From Gammaproteobacteria bacterium (GTDB lineage: Bacteria > Pseudomonadota > Gammaproteobacteria > Chromatiales > Chromatiaceae): a stretch of 64,000 bases of DNA. The position numbers were made by a program, and so were the translations under genes. Numbering within the stretch: the first letter of the stretch is position 1; each line of letters starts with the position of its first letter. Below the pieces are notes generated by a model. The model had not been told where the DNA came from and ran no database searches. It saw only the letters and a list, made by a program, of their open reading frames with translations. Below are positions 48,747-57,334 of this stretch, in pieces. The stretch spans positions 1-64,000 of the forward strand of contig JAABTK010000002.1 of NCBI GenBank assembly GCA_011389885.1, read 5' to 3'.

Positions 48747-50246
48747 TCAGGGCGTGGATCCAGCCTGGGCCCTAAAGCCTGCACCGGCGAGGATACGGAC
48801 CTCCGGCAACAGCCGAATCTGCGGCGCGGCGGCGGTAACGTCCGCGTCGGGTTGCAGGATCGCCGCAGGACCGATTTCGATGGCTTCGGTGGCGCAGTAA
48901 TCGCGGGGCTCGCTAATCACGACGGCTTGGATCCTCGCCGTGCCTGGGGTGCAAACGGGTTCCGCAGCGGTATAGCCCCGGGCCGCGGCGCTCAAGTCGC
49001 TGCATCGGGCGCCGTTACAGCCGCGCACCCGATAATAGTATGCGCTGCCGGCGGGCAGCGGGGCGTCCGCGTGGGCGGTTCCGGCGGTCTCCGCGATCAG
49101 CCCGCAGGCGCCCTGGGCGAGGCCGGTGCAGCGGTAGAGGGAATAGAGGTTCAGCCCGTCCGCCGCAGACCAGCGCACCCCGATGCGGTCGGCGTAAGCC
49201 CCTGCGTCCGCCCCGATGGTCGCTGGCCCGGCCGGCAGGGCGGCGGCGACATCCTCGGCGTAACCGCTGTCCTGGGGGCTGAAATCGCTGCAATTGCCGT
49301 CCTGACAGGCCTTGGCGCGGAAATAGTAGGTGCTGCCCGGCTGCACGGCGGTGTCGTCAAAACCGCCAGCGGTGGTGGCGCCGGTGCGGGTGCAGGAGCC
49401 GCTGGAAGGCGAGGTGCAGCGGTAAACCTCGTAGGCGGTCGCGTCGGCGGTTTCACTCCAGTCCACCCGAACCCGATCGCTGTAGTCGCCGTCGCTTGCC
49501 GTGAGGCCCTCCGGTCGGACCGCCGCCACGGCGCAGCCGGCTAGGGGCGTCAGTTCAAAATTAAGCCGGGAGGCCTGATTTTCCGCCACCGAAGCCGCGG
49601 CGGCGCCCGCCTGATAGCCGCTGGCCGCGACGCGGACCCGATAGTCCCCGGCATACAGGGGCAGGCCGTAACGGCCGTCCGGTTGGGACCTGACGTCGGC
49701 GGCGGGGTCGGTGGTGATTTGCGCCCAGGGGATCGGGGCCTGGTCGCAGGCGGAACGCACCGCGCCCTGCAGAAAGCCGGTCTGGGGGGCGATGGGGAGG
49801 GTGACCCGCACGCCGTAGCGGCTATCCGCCCCGGCCGACACCGCGGCATTCTCATGGGACATGAGCAGGTAGACGAAGCCGTCCCGCTCCGCCGTCCAGC
49901 CCAGGGTCTCGCCCTGACCTTCGAGCCCGTTGTCCACCGGATTGAACAGCAAAGACTCGCCGGTTTCGGCAATCAGCTCGATCACGGGATCGGCATCGGC
50001 GGCCACCGTGGCCTCCGGGATCCCAATCTGGTAAAACCCGTCCCGCTCGACCCAGAGGCGGATCCAGTCCACGTCCTCATTCGAGCGAAAGCGATGTTCT
50101 TGCACCACGCCGCTCCCGGCGAGTATCGGGGTGGCGGTCTCGCGGCTGTCGTTGGGCTCGTGCGGATCCTCGGCGGCCCAGGCGAGCGGCAGCCACAGCC
50201 CGAGCAACGGAAGAAAAGGAATCCAGCCGATTTTTGCCCTGTTCAT
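48747..50246 (-). CDS. Exported PPC/Fn3-like multidomain protein
   Basis: 499 aa. Signal peptide 'FLPLLGLWLPLAWA'. Then 'EPNDSRETATPI' and an early-beta PPC-like domain ('DVDWIRLWVERDGFY'), a carboxypeptidase-regulatory-like segment ('GRYGLPLYAGDYRVRVAASG'), and two Fn3-like modules each with Cys pairs ('YEVYRCTSPSSG', 'YYFRAKACQDGNCSDFSP'; 'YSLYRCTGLAQG', 'YYRVRGCNGARCSDLS'). The C-terminus 'IRLLPEVRILAGAGFRAQAG' resembles the C-terminus of the neighbouring protease. Third gene of the TPS-protease-Fn3 run, 39 bases downstream of the protease. Function unknown; likely extracellular. Confidence 0.8.
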   Translation of the reverse strand: MNRAKIGWIPFLPLLGLWLPLAWAAEDPHEPNDSRETATPILAGSGVVQEHRFRSNEDVDWIRLWVERDGFYQIGIPEATVAADADPVIELIAETGESLLFNPVDNGLEGQGETLGWTAERDGFVYLLMSHENAAVSAGADSRYGVRVTLPIAPQTGFLQGAVRSACDQAPIPWAQITTDPAADVRSQPDGRYGLPLYAGDYRVRVAASGYQAGAAAASVAENQASRLNFELTPLAGCAVAAVRPEGLTASDGDYSDRVRVDWSETADATAYEVYRCTSPSSGSCTRTGATTAGGFDDTAVQPGSTYYFRAKACQDGNCSDFSPQDSGYAEDVAAALPAGPATIGADAGAYADRIGVRWSAADGLNLYSLYRCTGLAQGACGLIAETAGTAHADAPLPAGSAYYYRVRGCNGARCSDLSAAARGYTAAEPVCTPGTARIQAVVISEPRDYCATEAIEIGPAAILQPDADVTAAAPQIRLLPEVRILAGAGFRAQAGSTP

Positions 50247-50285
50247 GGTTAGCGCTCCGCGGACTACGGGCTTTGCTTGCTGCCG

Positions 50286-51849
50286 CTACTGGCAGTCGAT
50301 AACGGCCGCCAAGGCGCGAAACCCGCTGCCCGATTCGGCATGAAACCCCGGCCTCAGGGTGATGCCGCCGCCGGCCTGCAAGGCCAATGAGGCCCCGACG
50401 GACACCACCACCGGTCCCTGGGCGCCCAGGGCCTCCTCGGCCGCGATCAGGCGCTCGCCGGTGAACCAGGCATCGGAGATCAGGCGGGATCCCGCGTGGC
50501 ACTCGGCCTGGGCCGCGGGTATGACGCTAAAGGTGACGCCTTGGGGCTCGATCAACTGACCGCCGGTGTCTTGGCCGTAAAACAGCACTTGGTAATCGCC
50601 AAGCTCAGAAAAGCCGCTGAAGGTCCCGAAGAACCCCCCTGAACCGAGTGGATCTTGCAACTCCACCTGCGGCAGCCCGGCGATGGGCTCGGTGGTGTCG
50701 GCGTGCTCAAAGCCGGGCGGCATCACCACCGCCCAGGCCCTGTCCACCCCAATCTCCTCGTCGGAGAACTGCACCCAGAGATCCAGCTCACCCTCGCCTT
50801 CAGCCACCAACCGCCCCGGCACGGCGGCGGCGATTACCGGCTGATCCGGGATATACGAAAAGCTGTCCAGCGGCACCAGGTGGTTCTGCCAACCCAGCCT
50901 TCGGTCTCCGGTCAGGGTGGTGATGCCGTCGCCGTTCATATCGAACTGCGGGGCCTGGCGGAAACGAAACAAATTGGCGGCGAAACCGATGCCCCGCTTA
51001 CCGCGGTCGAAGGACTCCCAAAGGTCTTTGCGGCGCGCGATGCCGTCCCAGAAATAGTGCGAAAAGGTCATCAGGCCGCCGTTGAGAATATAGGCCGCCT
51101 GCCCCGCAGAGGTGCTGGTGATCAGCACCCGGCCCGGTTGCGTCAGCGACTCCAGGAAGCTGCCCGAGTGGCAGGCCTCGAAGATCACCACGGGTCCGCC
51201 GGCGGGGTCCGAGAGCGTGGCCTCATAGGCCTCTATCCAGGCCTTCAGGTCGGCGGCGTAGAGGGTCTCGGTAGGCCCCAGCTCGAAGCTGTCGTCGCCG
51301 CCATGGCCGACGAAATTAGAGAATCAAACGATGGTTGCGCCCCCACAGGGTGATCGCGTCCTCCAGATTCTCCAGATAGGCCGGCTCGGCGTCGTAGGCC
51401 CCGTCGCCGTCCAGGTCCAGGTCGGTGACCGGACTAAGCACCTTGATCTCGGTCTTTTCCAGCTTGCGGTCGCGAAGCGATTCGTAGGCGTATTGCCCCA
51501 AATGCACGGTGGCGTCCCAAATCTCATTGCCGATGTAATCCCCCCCGCCCAGCACCAGAATCGCCCGCGTGGGCGGGATCTTTGCGCTGCAACTCGCCAT
51601 GGCGCCGCCGTCGATGCCGAAGCAATACCAAGCCCAGGCGTTTCCGGTATAGAAATCCACGGTAACCGAACCGGCCTCGCCCGCCGCGCAGAGATTAGCG
51701 GTCGGGGCCAAGTGGAAGGCCCCGCCGGCGCTGGGGCCGCAAACGCCATCCGCCGCCGCGGCCGCAACTGGGCCGGCGCGCAAGGCCGATAGAAAAACAA
51801 GCGACGCCGAAATAAAAATCAGGCGAAGAAAGGGTGCTTGAACAGTCAT
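50286..51849 (-). pseudogene. Exported caspase-like (clan CD, C13-type) peptidase, split by a frameshift
   Basis: The N-terminal part (51849 to 51316) has a signal peptide ('LIFISASLVFLSALRAGPVAA'), a small Cys-containing repeat domain ('GVCGPSAGGAFHLAP', 'NLCAAGEAG') and an EF-hand-like loop 'DLDLDGDGAYD'. It ends 'RNHRLIL' at a stop. The other frame continues 'NFVGHGGDDSFELG' and 'VIFEACHSGSFLESL', the His-Gly and Ala-Cys catalytic motifs of clan CD proteases. Removing one base near 51324 joins them as 'HRLFSNFVGHGG'. The C-terminal third is beta-rich and ends 'ITLRPGFHAESGSGFRA'. About 520 aa if whole. Real inactivation or a sequencing slip; both fit. Confidence 0.8.
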
Positions 51850-51974
51850 GGCAGCGGCTCCGGATCCGAATCCTGAACTTCCCCCCCCCGCACCGCCTCG
51901 TCAGGCCGCAAGCCCGAACGAGACCGCGGGGTATGCAATAGAGTGTAGTCGAAAGATGCGAGGAGGGCAGCGGT

Positions 51975-53969
51975 TCAAAACAGATTGCCGCCGCAATCTC
52001 CCGCCGCCGCCGGCAGGGAGAACCCGAATACAACCCCGTGCCGCACCAACGAGCTGACCTGCTCCCCCGCGAGCATCTCGCACGGGTGGCTATGCAGCGG
52101 CTGCAAAGAGATATAACCCGCGCCCAAATCGCCCAAAAAACGGTGCGCGGCGATGGGCGACGACAGCAGGCGAATGGCGCCGTTCACGCCTTGGGGCGCG
52201 GCGGCCTGGATGACATTCGCCCCCGAACCGGGCTCGAAGATCCAACGCTCCACACCGCCCACGCGCAGCGACTCCCGGGCCGGGATCACAGGCCCCGCCT
52301 GGATCTCGATATCGCCGCCGCGGCCGCCCGCGGCGGCGGTATTGGCCTGGATGAAGCCGCCGTCGAGCACCAGTTGGTTCGCGCTCAGCGTAATGTCGCC
52401 GCCGTCCCCGGCCCGATCCAGCACCGAGGTGAGGATCTCGGCGTCGTTCAGCAATAAAGTGCCGGCCGCAACGGTAATGGGGCCGCCGTCTGCGTTCGAG
52501 GCCTCGGTGGTGAGGCGCCCGCCGCGCACCTGCATCAGGCCTTCGGTGCGAATGAGCAACGAACCCGCAGGGCCTTGGCCGCGGCTCAAGGCGCGAATCT
52601 CCGCCTGGTCGAGCAGCGCCAGGGTCGCCGTCGCGACCGACAGCGCCCCGCCCTTTCCTGCGCCGAAGGCGGCGTTGGAGATCAGGGCGCGGTCTTGGAG
52701 ATCGACCGCCTCCGCCCGGACCCTGATGGAACCGGCATCCCCCGCACTGGTGACGAAGGCGGAGGCGTCGAGGGTGGCGTCGCCGGCCATGGCCAATGCC
52801 TGGGCCTGGATTCGGATACCCCCGGCGCGTCCCTGGCCATAGGTCGCCACCCGGAAGGCGGCCAAGTCGTCCATGCGCAGGGCCCCGGCATCGACCGTGA
52901 TGACGCCGCCCGGCGCCCCGGATTGGCTGAAGGCCTCGATCAGGGCCGCGTCCTGCATCGCCAGATCACCCGGCGCCCGCAACCGAATATCGCTCGCGGC
53001 GCCTTGCCAATGGGCCGCGGTGCGAATGCGCGCCTGGTCGCGCATCCGCAAGTCCTCGGCCTGAATGCGAATATCACCGCCTGCGCCCGTGCCGTAGCTG
53101 TCCGCGCGGATCCGGGTGTCGCCGGCGAGACTGAGGGCGGCGGCGGATAGTTCAATATCGCCGCCCCCGCCATCGCCGAATACCTGGGAGGCCAAGAAGG
53201 CATCGTGCAGCGCAATCCGCCGCGCCGAGATCTCGATACGGCCGCCGCTTTGGCCGCTGACATCGAGGCTCGGGGTCTCCAATCCGTCCGCGGTCTGCGG
53301 GTGACCGACGATGCGCACCTGGCCCGAGCCCGCCCGGAGCCTAATCTCGCCATCGGGTGCGGCGAGGGCCGCATCCTGCATGCCGATTCGGTCCGCAGCG
53401 AACACCAGGCCGGCCCCTTGGGGGGCCTGCAATTGCGGCTTATGCAAGCCGATCGCCGCCCCCTCGCTGGCCAGGAAACCAAAGGCCGCCGGCGGCGCCA
53501 CGGAGAGCCGCGACGGAACCGCGGCGGCGGCGAACCGGGCGCCGTCGGCGAAACGCACCGCGGCCGCGGCGCCGACATGCAAGGAGCCCTGCACGTCGAG
53601 CCTGGCGGTTTCGCCAAACAACCACCCGGCGGGGTTGATCAACCACAAATCGCCGCCGTCGATCAGATCGGTCCCCAGGGCGCCGTCGATGACCGCTGTC
53701 TCGCCGCCGGTGACCCGGACCAGCACATTGCGAATCCCCTCGGGGCCGCCGAAAATGGCGCTCTCGCCCGCGTCGAGGCGGATTCGCTGAAAGCTGTGAA
53801 ACAGATTTTCGCCGGCCCGCGCGCCATGCTCCGGCCCGATCAGGTAATCGGGACCGACCAGCGGCCCCGCCGGCCCGAGGCTGCCATCGAGCACCAGCTC
53901 TCCGCCCCGACCCGGAGCGGAAAGCAAGGCGGCGCAGCAAAGGACCGATGCACGAACGAATCGGCGCAT
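51975..53969 (-). CDS. Two-partner-secretion exoprotein (filamentous haemagglutinin N-domain)
   Basis: 664 aa. Signal 'ASVLCCAALLSAPGRGGE', then the TPS domain: 'GARAGENLFHSFQRIRLDAG', 'AIFGGPEGIRNVLVRVTGG', 'LWLINPAGWLFGETARLDV', the secretion fold recognised by a TpsB porin. The rest is repetitive right-handed beta-helix ('GGDIRIQAEDLRMRDQARI', 'GGAITLSAN'-like units of ~30-35 residues), ending with a two-Cys segment 'HPCEMLAGEQ...GDCGGNLF'. Shorter than classical adhesins. No TpsB in the window. Likely first gene of a run with the caspase-like protease (125 bp gap holding a G9 tract on this strand) and the Fn3 protein. ATG 53969 begins the signal peptide. Confidence 0.85.
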   Translation of the reverse strand: MRRFVRASVLCCAALLSAPGRGGELVLDGSLGPAGPLVGPDYLIGPEHGARAGENLFHSFQRIRLDAGESAIFGGPEGIRNVLVRVTGGETAVIDGALGTDLIDGGDLWLINPAGWLFGETARLDVQGSLHVGAAAAVRFADGARFAAAAVPSRLSVAPPAAFGFLASEGAAIGLHKPQLQAPQGAGLVFAADRIGMQDAALAAPDGEIRLRAGSGQVRIVGHPQTADGLETPSLDVSGQSGGRIEISARRIALHDAFLASQVFGDGGGGDIELSAAALSLAGDTRIRADSYGTGAGGDIRIQAEDLRMRDQARIRTAAHWQGAASDIRLRAPGDLAMQDAALIEAFSQSGAPGGVITVDAGALRMDDLAAFRVATYGQGRAGGIRIQAQALAMAGDATLDASAFVTSAGDAGSIRVRAEAVDLQDRALISNAAFGAGKGGALSVATATLALLDQAEIRALSRGQGPAGSLLIRTEGLMQVRGGRLTTEASNADGGPITVAAGTLLLNDAEILTSVLDRAGDGGDITLSANQLVLDGGFIQANTAAAGGRGGDIEIQAGPVIPARESLRVGGVERWIFEPGSGANVIQAAAPQGVNGAIRLLSSPIAAHRFLGDLGAGYISLQPLHSHPCEMLAGEQVSSLVRHGVVFGFSLPAAAGDCGGNLF

Positions 53970-54199
53970 GCCTGCGCACCGGATCAAGGGCCGCTCAGCG
54001 GCTCGCCGACACCGCACAGGCCGGGTCATACAGCGACTGGACATCGAGCGTTCTTCCGTAGGTTGCGAATCAAATCAAGCCGTCGTCGAGGGGATTCGGC
54101 TTGCCTGACGAAGGAGTACAACACAAACACCCTTTGATAAAAAGGTATATTTCTTGCATAATTCATAGCGACTACAGAAAAAAGAGGTATGCCTACGCG

Positions 54200-55384
54200 A
54201 TGAAACAAGCCGCCCGTCAAATCACCACCCCGCGCCCCCGACTTTCGCTGTCCATCCCCGAGGGCATGGCCCCGGTGGAGTTTTTCAACAGCCCGGCGAA
54301 CCTGAAGAACCTGGCCGAGGAGAACGGCCTGTTCCGCACCCCCGAGGACCTGTTGATGTACCGCAAGCTGATCGGTCACAGCACGGAGTTCGACACCTCC
54401 ATCATCCTCGACACCTCGCGGCGCATCCTGGACCCGCTGGGGCGGCCGGTGCGGCGCGATCAGATGAGTCGCAAGCAGAAAAAGGTCTGGCAACAGATGA
54501 CCCAAATCCTGTGCGACTACATGCTGCAACAGTACCCGGATCCGGAGCGCCACTTGATCGTCTGCGGCGAGGCCAGCCTGGATTCCACCTGGCCGCTGAA
54601 CAAGCCCGGGGTGCCGAGCATTCGCATGATCCATAACCATTTTATAGTGTTCCCGCTGGACGAACTGGAACAGGCCCCGCAGGCCGACCCCAATGACCCG
54701 AACCTGACCGACAGCGGTCATCATTCGTTGTTTCTGCGCCATTTGAGCGAGGTCTATCACGAATTCCTCGAGGTGCTGGACCTGCAGATCCTTAAGCCCA
54801 TCTCCACCGAGGACTCCAGCCTCAAGCTCACGGGCTATCCCCAGGGGCTGCCGAGCTGGGAACTCAGCGACGGCCCGGAGAAGCTGAAGGATCAATACTT
54901 TTGGTTCGAGTACGAACAGATTCTGCGCGGCTTTCTGGACTTCTATCGCACCTTCTTTTCGCTGGTGGCCACGGGCGAGGAAAAGATCCCGGATCGGGCC
55001 AACTTCCCCAATCAGATCAATGACGTATTACTGGCCAGCAATCACTTTCTGCGGGTCGCGCGGGACCTGCGGGAACGGGTGATCCAGGACCCGCTGTTCG
55101 CCAACGAGATCCGCTGGCGCCCCGCCTACAAGCAGATCCTGTACCGGGACGATTACGGCCGCCTGATCGTGACCATCTCGCAAAACTCGGTGGGCAACGC
55201 CATCACCGAACTCCTGGGCATCGTAGTCAACCGCCGCGAGGACGATGCCGCCTATGCGGCGATCGAACCCGGCCTGGTGGGGCGCCTGCTGGAGGCCCGT
55301 CAGCGCTTGCAGGACGCCGGGCTGGGCGAGTCGTTATCCGCCCCCTGCTGGCCGGCCAACGCCTTCGCACCCTGTCGCGGCTAA
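54200..55384 (+). CDS. Conserved-looking hypothetical protein, 394 aa
   Basis: Soluble, no signal or TM. Composition and codon use are ordinary for this genome. Notable stretches: 'EFDTSIILDTSRRILDPLGR', 'RHLIVCGEASLDSTWPLN', 'IRMIHNHFIVFP' (paired His), and 'YRDDYGRLIVTISQNSVGNA'. The closely spaced His and the 'GEASLDSTWP' box could be catalytic, but I do not recognise the family. ATG 54200 starts after an AT-rich leader ('ttgataaaaaggtatatttc') that may contain its promoter. It converges with the H-NOX gene, overlapping by 4 bases. Confidence 0.7.
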   Translation: MKQAARQITTPRPRLSLSIPEGMAPVEFFNSPANLKNLAEENGLFRTPEDLLMYRKLIGHSTEFDTSIILDTSRRILDPLGRPVRRDQMSRKQKKVWQQMTQILCDYMLQQYPDPERHLIVCGEASLDSTWPLNKPGVPSIRMIHNHFIVFPLDELEQAPQADPNDPNLTDSGHHSLFLRHLSEVYHEFLEVLDLQILKPISTEDSSLKLTGYPQGLPSWELSDGPEKLKDQYFWFEYEQILRGFLDFYRTFFSLVATGEEKIPDRANFPNQINDVLLASNHFLRVARDLRERVIQDPLFANEIRWRPAYKQILYRDDYGRLIVTISQNSVGNAITELLGIVVNRREDDAAYAAIEPGLVGRLLEARQRLQDAGLGESLSAPCWPANAFAPCRG

Positions 55385-55893
55385 CGCCTAATGCGGAACA
55401 CGCAGTCCCGGGCGCCTTGTTGAATGCACTGGCTTTCGTCGATGTTCAGGCTTTCCCCGAAGGCGTCGCCCAAGCCGAGGATGATGCCGCGGGCCAGGGG
55501 ACAGAGCATGCGGTCCGATTGATAGTGCATCACCAACAGATCCGCCGACTCGCGATAACTGTTCACCAGCGGCGGGCGGGCCTCGGGGCAGTCATCGCGC
55601 ACCATGTGCGCGATCTGCTCCTCGGCCCGCTCCAACACCTCGAAGCTACTGCTGCTGCGCTCCGCAATTTCGCGAATATAGTCCAGCAACCGGGGGGCGA
55701 CAAAACGCCCGAGGTCCGCCAGCAGATCGGACAGCGAAAGACCGCGGTCGGCGGCCAAGGCTTGGGCCTGCTCGAAAAACTCGCGGTCGGGATAGCAAGT
55801 GACCGGGAAATAGAGCTTTTCGCCGCCCGACTCGGGGGCCTGGCCTGACTTGGCGGCGTATTGCCGCAGGAAATCGAACATCATGCCGTACAT
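55381..55893 (-). CDS. H-NOX (heme nitric oxide/oxygen-binding) protein
   Basis: 170 aa stand-alone H-NOX. The heme-ligand His ('EEQIAHMVRDD'), the bent-heme Pro ('EARPPLV', 12 residues on) and the propionate-binding Y-x-S-x-R ('HYQSDRM', 28 residues after the His) are spaced as in Thermoanaerobacter H-NOX (H102, P115, Y131/S133/R135). 'LSLSDLLADLGRFVAPRLL' fits the distal helices; the distal pocket looks apolar, as in NO-selective forms. Likely a cytosolic NO sensor. ATG 55893 has 'ggaggcaagc' before it. No kinase or cyclase is fused or directly adjacent; the NarX-like kinase is 1.5 kb away. Confidence 0.85.
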   Translation of the reverse strand: MYGMMFDFLRQYAAKSGQAPESGGEKLYFPVTCYPDREFFEQAQALAADRGLSLSDLLADLGRFVAPRLLDYIREIAERSSSSFEVLERAEEQIAHMVRDDCPEARPPLVNSYRESADLLVMHYQSDRMLCPLARGIILGLGDAFGESLNIDESQCIQQGARDCVFRIRR

Positions 55894-56016
55894 GCTTGCC
55901 TCCTCCAACTTTATAATTTTCGGTTTTCGGATTTCTTGTTGTGGCTTCAGTATGGCACAAGTTCCGCCGCCCGATGCCCCGCAAGCGCGGCCGGCGGCAT
56001 TGCAGAGGGGCTCGAA

Positions 56017-57156
56017 ATGAAGATTTACCGCGTCGGCGGCTCGGTGCGCGATCAACTGCTGGGCCTGCCCTTCACCGAGCGGGATTGGGTGGTGACGGGG
56101 GCTACCGAACCACAGATGCTCGCCGCCGGCTACCGCCGGGCCGATGCCGTCTTTCCGGTATTCCTGCACCCGCAAACCGGCGAGGAATACGCCTTGGCGC
56201 GCACCGAGATCAAGGCCGGACTGGGTTACAAGGGGTTCGCGGTGCAGGCCGGGCCGCAAGTGACCCTGGAGCAAGACCTGGCCCGCCGCGACCTCACTAT
56301 TAACGCCATGGCATTGGATGCCGACGGGCGCCTGATCGATCCGTTCGCCGGCCGCGGCGACCTGGACCAGGGGCTGCTGCGGCATGTCACCGCGGCCTTC
56401 ACCGAGGATCCGTTGCGGCTGCTGCGCTGCGCGCGCTTTGCGGCCCAGCTGGGCCGCTGGGGTTTTCGGGTGGCCCGCGCCACCCAGGCCCTGATGCAAC
56501 AGATGGCCCGGGCGGAGGAATTGGACACTCTATCCCCTGAGCGCCTGTGGCGAGAGATGCGCAAGGCCCTGGAGAGCGACCAGCCTTGGCGCTTCTTCGA
56601 GGTGTTGTCGAGTTGCGACGCACTGGGGCCTTTGATCCCCGAATTGGTCGCCGCCAAGGGCGGACCCCAGGGGCGCGACGGCGCCAATCCCGGCCTGGCG
56701 GGGTTGCGACGCCTGGCGGCGGCGGATGCCCCCCGCGGGCCGCGGTGGCCGCGACGCTTCGCGGCCGCCTTCTTCGGGGCCGTGGCAGACGACGAAATCG
56801 AGGCGCTGGGGCGACGGCTGCGGGCGGAACGAGACGGCCTGGACCTGCTCCGCACCACCCAAACCCAGGCCGCCGCCTTTGCCGCCGCCATTGGGGGCGA
56901 CTCCGCGGCCGCGGCGGGGCTGTTCAAGCGCACCCGCGCCTTCCAGCACCCCGAGCGCTTTGGGGAGGCGCTGACGGTTTGGGGCGCCTGCCTGCAACCG
57001 CCCGCGGGTTCCGGGCAACGCCTGCAACGGGCCTTGCAGGCCGCGCAAGCGGTGAGCGCCGAGTCCTTGCGGGCCGCGGGCCTGGGCGGTCCGGCCCTGG
57101 GCCAGGCCCTGGAGCAGCGGCGCCGGGAGGCGATTCGAGGCGTGATGGAAGGCTGA
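56017..57156 (+). CDS. cca: CCA-adding tRNA nucleotidyltransferase
   Basis: 379 aa class II enzyme. 'YRVGGSVRDQLLGLPFTERDW' holds the GGSVRD flexible loop and the DW catalytic pair; 'ARRDLTINAMALD' and 'DPFAGRGDLDQGLLRHV' follow, then 'FTEDPLRLLRCARFAAQLG'. Adds or repairs tRNA 3'-CCA. The HD phosphohydrolase region of the longer E. coli enzyme is not obvious. The stop codon abuts a half MITE at 57157, so the C-terminus could have been trimmed by that insertion. ATG 56017 starts the family N-terminus. Confidence 0.94.
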   Translation: MKIYRVGGSVRDQLLGLPFTERDWVVTGATEPQMLAAGYRRADAVFPVFLHPQTGEEYALARTEIKAGLGYKGFAVQAGPQVTLEQDLARRDLTINAMALDADGRLIDPFAGRGDLDQGLLRHVTAAFTEDPLRLLRCARFAAQLGRWGFRVARATQALMQQMARAEELDTLSPERLWREMRKALESDQPWRFFEVLSSCDALGPLIPELVAAKGGPQGRDGANPGLAGLRRLAAADAPRGPRWPRRFAAAFFGAVADDEIEALGRRLRAERDGLDLLRTTQTQAAAFAAAIGGDSAAAAGLFKRTRAFQHPERFGEALTVWGACLQPPAGSGQRLQRALQAAQAVSAESLRAAGLGGPALGQALEQRRREAIRGVMEG

Positions 57157-57227
57157 AAAAATGAACGGAAAATCTGACCAAAAGGGCCTTTCCGTGGTAG
57201 GTTCCCCCATTCTCAGGCAGCCTCTAA
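57157..57227. mobile_element. Truncated copy of the 8198-type MITE
   Basis: 'aatctgaccaaaagggc', 'tttccg' and the terminal repeat 'ctcaggcagcctctaagagg' match the right half of the 8198-8363 element. The left half is absent; it begins at the cca stop codon. Confidence 0.65.
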
Positions 57228-57334
57228 GAGGCCCCCGTTGCGCGCTCGGCGCCGGACCCGCCGGCTCGGCGCCACTTGCTCCCAGCCGCTGTCGGCGGCA
57301 TGATGTTGGCTCATGAGCCTTGAGCACCCCCGGT

